This document shows, in pieces, positions 16,933 to 23,990 of a stretch of DNA of 27,683 bases (position 1 is its first letter; each line of letters opens with the position of its first letter). The notes under the pieces are model-generated. The model saw nothing but the letters and a program-made list of their open reading frames with translations, ran no database searches and was not told the DNA's origin. The DNA comes from Bacteroidales bacterium (GTDB taxonomy: Bacteria; Bacteroidota; Bacteroidia; Bacteroidales; Bacteroidaceae): assembly GCA_004554665.1 (NCBI GenBank), contig SFKY01000032.1:1-27683 (forward strand), written 5' to 3'. The translations under genes were made by a program, and so were the position numbers.

Positions 16933-16940
16933 TACCTTTG
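16933..16940 (+). promoter_or_regulatory. -7 box of the MATE transporter gene
   Basis: TACCTTTG lies 58 nt before ATG 16999 and directly after the small-RNA terminator. There is no -33 TTTG. Its position supports starting the transporter at 16999 rather than at the upstream in-frame ATG 16900. Confidence 0.5.
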
Positions 16941-16998
16941 CAGGCAGAATCGGAGCGGGGAGGGCGATGCCTGTGTCCCCTATATCATATATAATCAA

Positions 16999-18381
16999 AT
17001 GGTGAAGAGAAGCGAACTGTTACTGGAGAAGATACGCATGGGCAAGCAGATGACCACGCGCGAGAAGCTCGACCTGATTGTGGAACTGAGCGTGCCGTCT
17101 ATGCTGGCGCAGATTACGGTGGTGCTCATGTTCTTCATCGATGCCGCGATGGTGGGACACTTGGGTGCGGCCGCCTCGGCCAGTATCGGATTGGTGGAGT
17201 CTACACTGTGGCTCATGGGCAGCATCCTCTCGGCGGCCTCTACCGGATTCTCGGTGCAGGTGGCCCACTTTGTGGGAGCCAACGATTTCTCGCAGGCCCG
17301 CAACGTGTTTCGCCATGCGCTGGTATGCGGATTGGCGGTGAGCGTGGTGCTCGCCGGTGTGGGGAAGGCCGTCAGCCCGGGGCTGCCTTATTGGTTAGGT
17401 GGCGGAGCGGATATTGCTGCCGACGCATCGGCTTACTTCAGGGTGTTCTCGTTGGCGCTTCCTTTTCTGTTGCTGTTTCATCTGTCTGCCGCCATGCTCA
17501 AGAGTTCGGGCGACATGCGTGTGCCGAGCGCCATGAGTATCTCGATGTGTGTGCTCGACGTGGCTTTCAACTATCTTTTTATCTATCTGTTGGACATGGG
17601 CGTGGTAGGTGCGGCCATAGGGTCGGCCTGTGCCTATCTGATTACCTCGCTTGCCATGACGTGGATAGCCGCTTGCCGCAACCGGATACTGTCGTTGCGG
17701 CAAGACGGTGTGCCGTTTAGGTGGGTGTGGGACTATGTGCACCACGCGCTGCGTATCAGTCTGCCCATCGCTGTGCAGTCTGTGCTCATGAGTGGGGCAC
17801 AGGTGGTGAGTACCCTCATCGTGGCGCCGCTGGGTAATGTGGCCATTGCTGCCAACTCGTTTGCCATCACGGCCGAGAGCCTGTGCTATATGCCGGGCTA
17901 TGGCATTGGCGATGCAGCCTCTACGCTGGTTGGCCAGACCTATGGTGCCCAGCGTGGCGACCTGTGCCGCAGTTTCGCCCACATGACGGTGGGACTGGGC
18001 ATGGCCGTGATGGCCCTGATGGGTGTGCTGATGTATGTTTTTGCACCGGAGATGATAGGGCTGTTGTCGCCCGTGGCCGAGATTCGGCAGTTGGGAGCCG
18101 AGGTGCTCCGTATCGAAGCCTTTGCCGAACCCTTCTTTGCCGCCTCCATCGTCACCTACAGTGTCTGTGTGGGCGCAGGCGATACCTTGCGCCCAGCCAT
18201 CATGAATCTGGCTTCGATGTGGTGTGTGCGCCTGACCACAGCCGCCCTCCTTGCCCCGCATTACGGGCTCAAGGGCGTGTGGGTGGCCATGGCTGTAGAA
18301 CTCACCTTGCGTGGCAGCGTCTTCCTCATCCGCCTCTGGCGCGGGAAATGGATGCAGTTAAAGGTAAAACGGCCTTATTAA
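16999..18381 (+). CDS. MATE-family multidrug/cation efflux transporter
   Basis: A predicted inner-membrane protein of 460 residues, normal for MATE transporters, which export organic cations or metabolites in exchange for Na+ or H+. The sequence shows about 12 hydrophobic segments in two similar halves. Family-like stretches are VELSVPSMLAQITVVLMFFIDAAMVG near the N-terminus, AAMLKSSGDMRVPS (about 170), LRISLPIAVQSVLMSG in the second half and GYGIGDAASTLVGQTYGAQR (about 298-317). The frame is open back to ATG 16900, but that start lies inside a terminator hairpin and upstream of the -7 box, so MVKRSELL at 16999 is preferred. The last four codons (RPY-stop) lie inside the left arm of the inverted repeat at 18371-18517. 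Substrate unknown. Confidence 0.9.
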   Translation: MVKRSELLLEKIRMGKQMTTREKLDLIVELSVPSMLAQITVVLMFFIDAAMVGHLGAAASASIGLVESTLWLMGSILSAASTGFSVQVAHFVGANDFSQARNVFRHALVCGLAVSVVLAGVGKAVSPGLPYWLGGGADIAADASAYFRVFSLALPFLLLFHLSAAMLKSSGDMRVPSAMSISMCVLDVAFNYLFIYLLDMGVVGAAIGSACAYLITSLAMTWIAACRNRILSLRQDGVPFRWVWDYVHHALRISLPIAVQSVLMSGAQVVSTLIVAPLGNVAIAANSFAITAESLCYMPGYGIGDAASTLVGQTYGAQRGDLCRSFAHMTVGLGMAVMALMGVLMYVFAPEMIGLLSPVAEIRQLGAEVLRIEAFAEPFFAASIVTYSVCVGAGDTLRPAIMNLASMWCVRLTTAALLAPHYGLKGVWVAMAVELTLRGSVFLIRLWRGKWMQLKVKRPY

Positions 18382-18517
18382 AGGTAAAACGGTAAAGAGG
18401 TAAAAAGGTAAAAAAGTACCAGCTAAGTGTTGGGGCGCACCTTGGTGTGGCCGCCTATATACCTTGAATTACTTTTTTACCTCTTTACCTCTTTACCGTT
18501 TTACCTTTAATAAAGCC
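18371..18517. repeat. Large inverted repeat at the convergent gene ends, made of GGTAAA-type microrepeats
   Basis: The left arm (18371-18418) and right arm (18470-18517) are inverted copies 48 nt long with only two mismatches, separated by a 51-nt loop. Each arm is built of short GGTAAA-like repeats (for example AAAGGTAAAACGGTAAAGAG). A further copy of TTAAAGGTAAAACGG starts at 18359 inside the MATE reading frame. The arms cover the MATE stop and end one base before the phosphoesterase stop codon. The stem could stop transcription from both sides. Confidence 0.85.
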
Positions 18518-18518
18518 T

Positions 18519-20159
18519 TTAATAGTAGTGTGCGTAATTATAAAAAGGCTCCGTAACCACATGGTCACTCGTCTCGGTGTACGTATTGCCATACTTGTCC
18601 ACCACCTTGATGGTGATAAAGGCATTGGGGTCTTTGGGCTGGTAATAATACCAGTGGTTCATTTTCAGGTAACCGTTTTTCTTGCTGAAAAAGTTGTAGA
18701 CATTAGATTTGGCATACTTGTGGTGGTAACCCACGGCAAAAGCATCTTGGCATGGGGTCTTTTGCAGGCGGGTCATCTCCGTCTTCTTTCCGTTTTCTAT
18801 GGCATACACCTTCCACTCCGAATCAGCGTTAAAGACATTGGCCACGATGATGCCCGAATCGCGCGGCAGGTTCCAGTCGGCTGCATAACTTTCCCCGTTC
18901 AGGTCGGTGTCGGCCCTGAAGAGCGCCATCTGTTTCTCTTTGTCCCAGTTGGTGCCCTTGTAGTAGCAGTCTTTCACCTTGTTGCCCTTCATTTCGTAGA
19001 CATAGTAGCCATTGGGCACGCCGTCTATGTTGACATTAGATTGCCAGATGTCGCCGCAGGCTGCCGCGTGGCAGTGCTCCAGTATGTGTTGGCCGTCTAT
19101 CTCGATCTCATTGTTCACGGCAAAGTGCGTATGGCCGCAGAAAAGTTCGTAGCCCTTGAACGGTTTGAGCAAATCCATGATGCGGGTGATGCGGGTAGAG
19201 GCGTAATGACCGTTGCCGATGGCGTGCGGATTGCCTTTCTGGGTGCGGTTGCCGAAAGTAAGCGGGATGTGGTAAGAGAGCACCACCAGCTTGCTCTTGG
19301 GAACCAGGCTCAAGTCGCTCTCCAACCATGCCAATTGCTCATCCGTGAGTTCTCCGGGTTGCCAATAGGCCTGCCCACGGTAGTAGATCACGTTGTTGAA
19401 ACACACATAGTGCACGTTGCCGCGGTCGAAAGAGTAGTCGGTGGGTCCCCAGGCCTCCTCCCACTTCTGTTTGAAGAGTGCCTTGCCGTCCTGGTCGTGG
19501 TTGCCGATGACAGAGAAGAGTTTCATCTGCGACGAGCCCAGTGCCGCGCGAATCTGTCCCTCCAGCTTCTCGTTGTAGCCACCGTAGTATTGCACGTCGT
19601 CGCCCATACTGATGCCATAGACCGGCGTGCCTTTGGGCAGCGAGGCGATGGTGCGCTTGATGTCTTCCATTGTCTCCTCGGTAAACCGCTCCACATCGCT
19701 CTTGTTGATGGGGTTGTCGTTGGGTCCTGTGAAATAGGGGTTGAAAGCATTGGTCACCTGTGGGTCTCCGATGACGATGAGTTTATGGTTCTTCTCCTTG
19801 CCTTTGGGCAGCTTGGTCACGCTGAAGTCATACACCGACTTGTCGGCCTTCACCTCCTGATAGAAGCAGGCTGTGTTGTCGGTTGCCGAGTGGGTGGGTA
19901 CCTCACAGTCGGCCGGCACGGTGAAGTAGACAAACTTGGATGCGCTGTGGAACGGCAGTTCATACCGTCCCTTGGCGTCGGTCTGTACGCAGGTGAAACC
20001 GTTGCTCACGATAACGCCTTCCACGGGCTTGCCGCGCTCATCGGTGATGGTGCCGGTAAAGGGTTGGGGTAGGTCGTCGGTCTGTGCCATCGCTGGCGTA
20101 GCCGACATGCCGAGCAGGGAGAGCGTGACCCATGTCACGGCTAAAATCGTTTTTTTCAT
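18519..20159 (-). CDS. Secreted calcineurin-like metallophosphoesterase
   Basis: A 546-residue protein with a signal peptide ending SATPAMAQ. An N-terminal carboxypeptidase-regulatory-like beta-sandwich (about 34-115, with GKPVEGVIVSNG and TDAKGRYELPF) resembles the MetallophosN domain. The phosphoesterase core (about 125-365) has the metal ligands in order: GDPQ (Asp132), GDD (187-188), GNHD (219-222), SYHIPL (His297) and GHTHF (343-345). The first motif ends in Gln where many calcineurin-like enzymes have His. A C-terminal beta-rich domain (about 400-546) matches the three-domain plan of Bacteroidetes secreted phosphoesterases. It would hydrolyse a phosphate ester outside the cytoplasm; substrate unknown. 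It is a single gene, convergent with the MATE gene and divergent from the SusC operon. Confidence 0.9.
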   Translation of the reverse strand: MKKTILAVTWVTLSLLGMSATPAMAQTDDLPQPFTGTITDERGKPVEGVIVSNGFTCVQTDAKGRYELPFHSASKFVYFTVPADCEVPTHSATDNTACFYQEVKADKSVYDFSVTKLPKGKEKNHKLIVIGDPQVTNAFNPYFTGPNDNPINKSDVERFTEETMEDIKRTIASLPKGTPVYGISMGDDVQYYGGYNEKLEGQIRAALGSSQMKLFSVIGNHDQDGKALFKQKWEEAWGPTDYSFDRGNVHYVCFNNVIYYRGQAYWQPGELTDEQLAWLESDLSLVPKSKLVVLSYHIPLTFGNRTQKGNPHAIGNGHYASTRITRIMDLLKPFKGYELFCGHTHFAVNNEIEIDGQHILEHCHAAACGDIWQSNVNIDGVPNGYYVYEMKGNKVKDCYYKGTNWDKEKQMALFRADTDLNGESYAADWNLPRDSGIIVANVFNADSEWKVYAIENGKKTEMTRLQKTPCQDAFAVGYHHKYAKSNVYNFFSKKNGYLKMNHWYYYQPKDPNAFITIKVVDKYGNTYTETSDHVVTEPFYNYAHYY

Positions 20160-20196
20160 GTCTTTTCTTTTTAAAGGTCATATATAATAATGTATG

Positions 20197-20204
20197 CAAA
20201 GTTA
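20197..20204 (-). promoter_or_regulatory. -7 box of the phosphoesterase gene
   Basis: The minus strand reads TAACTTTG, identical to the glyS -7 octamer, 38 nt before ATG 20159. No -33 TTTG is seen. Confidence 0.5.
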
Positions 20205-20270
20205 GCGATTATTTCGTTTCCCACCGCTTTTTTCCCCCTTGTTTTTTTGCATCGGTGACAAATGTCAGAC

Positions 20271-20335
20271 CTAAATGCCATGATTAGCGGGCTAAAGGTG
20301 GCGTTTACGATGCCTAAACGCCATGTTTAGCTCGG
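20271..20335. repeat. Three-unit 22-bp palindromic repeat element, copy 4
   Basis: Units start at 20271 (21 bp), 20292 (22 bp) and 20314 (22 bp). Unit 3 has CTAAACGCCATGTTTAG, palindromic at its ends. TGGCGTTTA in unit 2 pairs with TAAACGCCA in unit 3. It lies in the gap between the divergent phosphoesterase and SusC genes. Confidence 0.82.
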
Positions 20336-20380
20336 AGAAGTGACTGCGATGTGACTGATGACACAAGCAACCAGCGGTAG

Positions 20381-20400
20381 GGACACAGCTCGGTGTGTCC
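20381..20400. other. Short perfect hairpin
   Basis: GGACACA (20381-20387) pairs with TGTGTCC (20394-20400) around a 6-nt loop. It may be an edge of the larger palindromic element that follows. No function assigned. Confidence 0.4.
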
Positions 20401-20450
20401 GCATGCAGCAAGGATAGGATGAAGGCTAAGGCAGGAGCAGGGCCCGTAAC

Positions 20451-20601
20451 AGCCCGTAGGGCTATACCTTGAGTAACCGGGGGCAACGCCCTCGGTTGCC
20501 ATCGCCACAAGCAACGTTAGCCTGAAAGGCTGTACGTCATGCATGGGGAGGTATTGCCCCCGGTTACTCCTTGTACAGCCCTCCGGGCTAATCATTTTTT
20601 T
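20451..20601. repeat. Composite palindromic (REP-like) element upstream of the SusC operon
   Basis: A 28-nt arm (20459-20486, containing GAGTAACCGGGGGCAA) is inverted at 20554-20581 with four mismatches. Inside and around it are smaller perfect hairpins: AGCCC-GTA-GGGCT (20451-20463), GGCAAC/GTTGCC (20482-20500), AGCCT-GAA-AGGCT (20519-20531) and AGCCC-TCC-GGGCT (20577-20589). The last is followed within a few bases by a T-run (20595-20601). The GC content is far above the AT-rich DNA on its right. The element looks like a multi-hairpin repetitive extragenic palindrome or a structured RNA. I recall similar GC-rich palindromes scattered in Bacteroidetes genomes, but this is memory only. No transposase is nearby. 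Confidence 0.7.
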
Positions 20602-20720
20602 ACGATTTTTTTGACAACAGTCAGTGTTAACACGCGATATTGTTCAGTCGACTTTGCAAATCGGCATGCCAAATATTAAGGATGTATGTCATATATTTTA
20701 GTTATTTTTAGGATTTGCGC

Positions 20721-20741
20721 AAAATTTGTCCTACAAATTTT
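20721..20741. promoter_or_regulatory. Candidate operator upstream of the SusC promoter
   Basis: AAAATTTGT and ACAAATTTT are perfect inverted 9-bp arms with a 3-bp spacer, ending 31 nt before the -33 element. Its symmetry and position suit an activator site for the locus; the regulator is not in the window. The AT-rich DNA between 20602 and 20720 shows nothing else I can support. Confidence 0.4.
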
Positions 20742-20772
20742 TGTTTATAACCTTAATTTTCTTGTATTTGTT

Positions 20773-20802
20773 TTTGACATGTCATAAAAAGCCGTAAATT
20801 TG
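20773..20802 (+). promoter_or_regulatory. Promoter of the SusC-SusD operon
   Basis: TTTG (20773-20776), an 18-nt spacer and TAAATTTG (20795-20802) match the Bacteroidetes -33/-7 pattern, 29 nt before ATG 20832. A small palindrome, GACATGTC, lies in the spacer. Confidence 0.65.
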
Positions 20803-20831
20803 TGACAGCATCATCTTAATAATTGAATAAA

Positions 20832-23800
20832 ATGAGAAAGAAATGTAGTTTAACATTGCTCTTTTTCCTATTCTTCTTTCCATTAGCCCTTTTCGCGCAA
20901 GAAAAGACAGTGAAAGGAAAAGTAATCGAAAAAGAAACTGGCGAACCTTTGCCAGGTGTGAGTATTTTAATTGAGAAATCCACAAGGGGTGTGACTACTG
21001 ATTTGGATGGAGCTTTTGAGATAAAAGCCAATCCGTCAGACAAGCTGGTGTTCTCATTCCTCGGAATGGAATCACAGACCATTGCGGTAGGTTCTCAAAC
21101 AGTCGTCAACGTCTCTTTGGCGCCTAAGGCAGATGAGTTGAAAGAGGTAACCATCGTGGCTTACGGTAAGCAGAAGAAAGAGTCGATTGTCAGCTCTATT
21201 ACCACGGTAAACACAAAAGACCTTAGAGTACCATCGAGTAACCTTACTACGTCTTTTGCCGGAAACATTGCTGGTATGATCGCCTACACCCGTTCGGGTG
21301 AGCCGGGCACCGACAACACCGACTTCTTCATCCGTGGTGTCACTACCTTTGGTGAGGGTGGTGCCAACCCGCTTATCCTGATTGACAACATCGAGCTTAC
21401 CACGACAGACCTTAACCGTCTGCGTCCGGACGACATCGAGAGCTTCTCTATCCTCAAGGATGCCTCGGCTGCCGCACTCTACGGTGCACGTGGTGCCAAC
21501 GGTGTGATCCTCGTTACCACCAAGCGTGGTCAGGAAGGTCCTGCCCGCGTCTTTGCCCGTATCGAGCACTCTATCCAGTCGCCTACCAAGGAGGTGGAGC
21601 TGGCCGATCCTGTAACCTATATGAAGGCTTACAACGAGGCCATCAAGACCCGCGACCCGCTGGGCGAGCTCCGTTACAGCTATGACAAGATCGAGCAGAC
21701 CGGCAAGCCCAATGCCAACCGCTACATCTATCCCGCCAACGACTGGTACAACATGTTGTTTAAGAGTGCTGCCCACTCTACCCGTGCCGACGTGTCTATC
21801 CGCGGTGGTGGCAAGATCTCGAGCTACTATGTGTCGGGAGCCTATACACAGGATAGCGGTATCTTGAATGTGGACAAGCGCAACTCGTTCAACAGCAACA
21901 TCGACAGCAAGGTCTACACCCTGCGTGCCAATGTGGATGTGAACGTGACCAAGACCACCAAGCTCGGTATCCGTCTGACCGGTAACTTCGACGACTACAC
22001 AGGTCCGATGAGCAGTGGTAACGACATGTTTGTCAATGTCATGCACTCAGACCCCGTGCTCTTCCCCGCCTACTACCCCATGGACGACGACCATGTCGGT
22101 ATCAGACACATCATGTTTGGTAACTACGAGGACGGCAGTTACCTCAACCCCTATGCACAGATGGTACGTGGCTACAAGGACTATCAGCGTTCGCAGATGT
22201 TGGCCTCTGTACAGTTGGACCAGGACTTGAGTTTCATCACCAAGGGATTGAAGTTCACCACCCTGTTCAACCTCAGCCGTCTGTCAGACTTCACCGTGTA
22301 CCGTTCGTACAGTCCCTACTGGTATGCGCTCAATACCTACGATTCGTACCTCAACACCTACAGTGTCTATCGTATCAACGAGAATGGTACCGACTACCTT
22401 ACTTATAGTGAGGGTACTAAGAACGTGACCAACACCATGTATTGGGAGAACCGCCTGTACTGGAACAATCATTTCGGTGCCCACTCACTCGGCGGCTTGC
22501 TCGTATTCACCACCCGCGAGAAGCGCGTGGCCAATGCCGGTAGCCTGCAGCTCTCTCTGCCCTCACGCAATGTGAGCCTCGCCGGACGTTTCACTTACGG
22601 CTTCGATGACCGTTATTTCGCCGAGTTCAACTTCGGTTACAACGGTTCTGAGCGTTTCCACAAGAGTCACCGTTGGGGTTTCTTCCCCTCTATCGGTACC
22701 GGCTGGTTGATTTCTAACGAGAAGTTCTTTGAGCCGCTGCGCGAAGTCATCTCCAAGTTGAAGCTGCGCTATTCGTGGGGTCTCGTGGGTAACGACAACA
22801 TCGGTGACAGCAAAAACCGCTTCTTCTATATCTCTACCATGAACATGAACAATGGCAGCCTGCATGGTAACTTCGGACAGAGTGGTAACGCCTCTATCGC
22901 AGAGGGAATAAAGAACGAGGGTATCTCTGTAACCCGTTATCCCAACGAGGCCATCAGCTGGGAGACCGCTACCAAGCAAAACCTGGCATTGGAGGTGAGC
23001 CTCTATGGCAAGCTCGACATCATCGCAGAGTATTACAAGGAGCGTCGTAAGGATATCTACATGACCCGTACCGACATACCTACCACCATGGGTCTCGAGT
23101 CTACCATTGGTGCCAACATCGGTGAGGCTTCTGCACATGGTATCGATGTCCAGCTGGAGTATAAGCAGAATTGGGGTAAGGATCTCTGGGCTTCTGCCCG
23201 TGGTAACTTCACCTTCGCACGCAGTAAGTACGAGGTGTACGAGGAGCCTATCTACAAGGAGTCTTACCGTCAGCACGTGGGCCGTTCTGTCAGCCAGGCT
23301 TGGGGTTACATTGCCGAGCGTCTCTTCATCGACGATGCCGAGGCACGCAACAGCCCTGACCAGTCTGCACTCGGTACCTCCAACTATGGCGGTGGTGACA
23401 TCAAGTACACCGATGTCAATCGCGACGGCGTGATCAACAGTGCCGACATGGTGCCCATTGGCAATCCTACCTCTCCTGAGCTTATCTACGGTTTCGGTTT
23501 CTCTGTTGGTTACAAGGGCTTCGATGCCTCTATCTTCTTCCAGGGCTTGGCCAACGAGTCGTTCTGGATCAATGCCGGTGGTTACAGCTCCAACAACAAG
23601 GGTGGTATGGCACCGTTCTATAACAACACCCAGTTGCTCAAGGCCATTGCCGACAGCCACTGGAGCGAGGACAACCGCAATGTCTATGCTTTCTGGCCCC
23701 GTCTGAGCAATTATCTCAACAACAACAACACACCGACCTCTACTTGGTGGATGCGCGACGGTTCATTCCTCCGCGTCAAGCAGGTTGAGTTGGGTTATTC

Positions 23801-23978
23801 TCTGCCTGAGAAGTGGACCAAGCCTGCCCATATCCAGAACCTCCGATTCTATGTGTCGGGTACCAACCTCCTCTGCTGGAGCAACTTCGACATGTGGGAT
23901 CCCGAGCAGGGTACTTCCGCACTCAACTATCCGTTGCAGCGCACTATCAATATCGGTTTGAATGTCACATTTGAGTAA
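20832..23978 (+). CDS. SusC/RagA-type TonB-dependent outer-membrane glycan transporter
   Basis: A 1048-residue outer-membrane transporter that takes oligosaccharides across the outer membrane using TonB energy, with its SusD partner as lid. A signal peptide (LTLLFFLFFFPLALFAQ) precedes a carboxypeptidase-regulatory-like domain (about 20-95, VKGKVIEKETGEPLPGVSIL). The TonB-box-like LKEVTIVAYG, the plug with the family signature LKDASAAALYGARGANGVIL (about 205-225), and a long beta-barrel ending in an aromatic-rich strand (NIGLNVTFE) follow. ATG 20832 is preferred over the in-frame TTG at 20823. The first 400 nt are clearly more AT-rich than the rest of the gene. It heads an operon with 12-18-nt gaps to SusD and two lipoprotein genes. 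Substrate cannot be told. Confidence 0.95.
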   Translation: MRKKCSLTLLFFLFFFPLALFAQEKTVKGKVIEKETGEPLPGVSILIEKSTRGVTTDLDGAFEIKANPSDKLVFSFLGMESQTIAVGSQTVVNVSLAPKADELKEVTIVAYGKQKKESIVSSITTVNTKDLRVPSSNLTTSFAGNIAGMIAYTRSGEPGTDNTDFFIRGVTTFGEGGANPLILIDNIELTTTDLNRLRPDDIESFSILKDASAAALYGARGANGVILVTTKRGQEGPARVFARIEHSIQSPTKEVELADPVTYMKAYNEAIKTRDPLGELRYSYDKIEQTGKPNANRYIYPANDWYNMLFKSAAHSTRADVSIRGGGKISSYYVSGAYTQDSGILNVDKRNSFNSNIDSKVYTLRANVDVNVTKTTKLGIRLTGNFDDYTGPMSSGNDMFVNVMHSDPVLFPAYYPMDDDHVGIRHIMFGNYEDGSYLNPYAQMVRGYKDYQRSQMLASVQLDQDLSFITKGLKFTTLFNLSRLSDFTVYRSYSPYWYALNTYDSYLNTYSVYRINENGTDYLTYSEGTKNVTNTMYWENRLYWNNHFGAHSLGGLLVFTTREKRVANAGSLQLSLPSRNVSLAGRFTYGFDDRYFAEFNFGYNGSERFHKSHRWGFFPSIGTGWLISNEKFFEPLREVISKLKLRYSWGLVGNDNIGDSKNRFFYISTMNMNNGSLHGNFGQSGNASIAEGIKNEGISVTRYPNEAISWETATKQNLALEVSLYGKLDIIAEYYKERRKDIYMTRTDIPTTMGLESTIGANIGEASAHGIDVQLEYKQNWGKDLWASARGNFTFARSKYEVYEEPIYKESYRQHVGRSVSQAWGYIAERLFIDDAEARNSPDQSALGTSNYGGGDIKYTDVNRDGVINSADMVPIGNPTSPELIYGFGFSVGYKGFDASIFFQGLANESFWINAGGYSSNNKGGMAPFYNNTQLLKAIADSHWSEDNRNVYAFWPRLSNYLNNNNTPTSTWWMRDGSFLRVKQVELGYSLPEKWTKPAHIQNLRFYVSGTNLLCWSNFDMWDPEQGTSALNYPLQRTINIGLNVTFE

Positions 23979-23990
23979 AATAATAAGTTT

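Larger units (their letters stand above)
20160..20831. other. 672-nt non-coding gap between the phosphoesterase and SusC genes
   Basis: It holds two divergent promoters, copy 4 of the three-unit repeat, a short hairpin, a GC-rich composite palindrome and a candidate operator. No ORF with plausible codon use is seen on either strand; short frames across the palindrome are explained by the repeat. Confidence 0.7.

Noticed and set aside
16717..16998. A 93-codon minus-strand frame in the gap before the MATE gene
   Set aside because: Low-complexity translation, no promoter box, and it crosses a terminator and two plus-strand promoter boxes.
16900..16998. N-terminal extension of the MATE protein by 33 residues
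   Set aside because: This ATG lies within a terminator hairpin and upstream of the -7 box at 16933; the extra residues are not like MATE N-termini.
18528..20072. A 514-codon open frame opposite the phosphoesterase gene
   Set aside because: Antisense shadow; the minus-strand gene has all metal-binding motifs in order.
20314..20595. Short minus-strand frames of 72 and 93 codons in the SusC upstream gap
   Set aside because: They read through the palindromic element and hairpins; their translation reflects repeat sequence, not a protein family I recognise.
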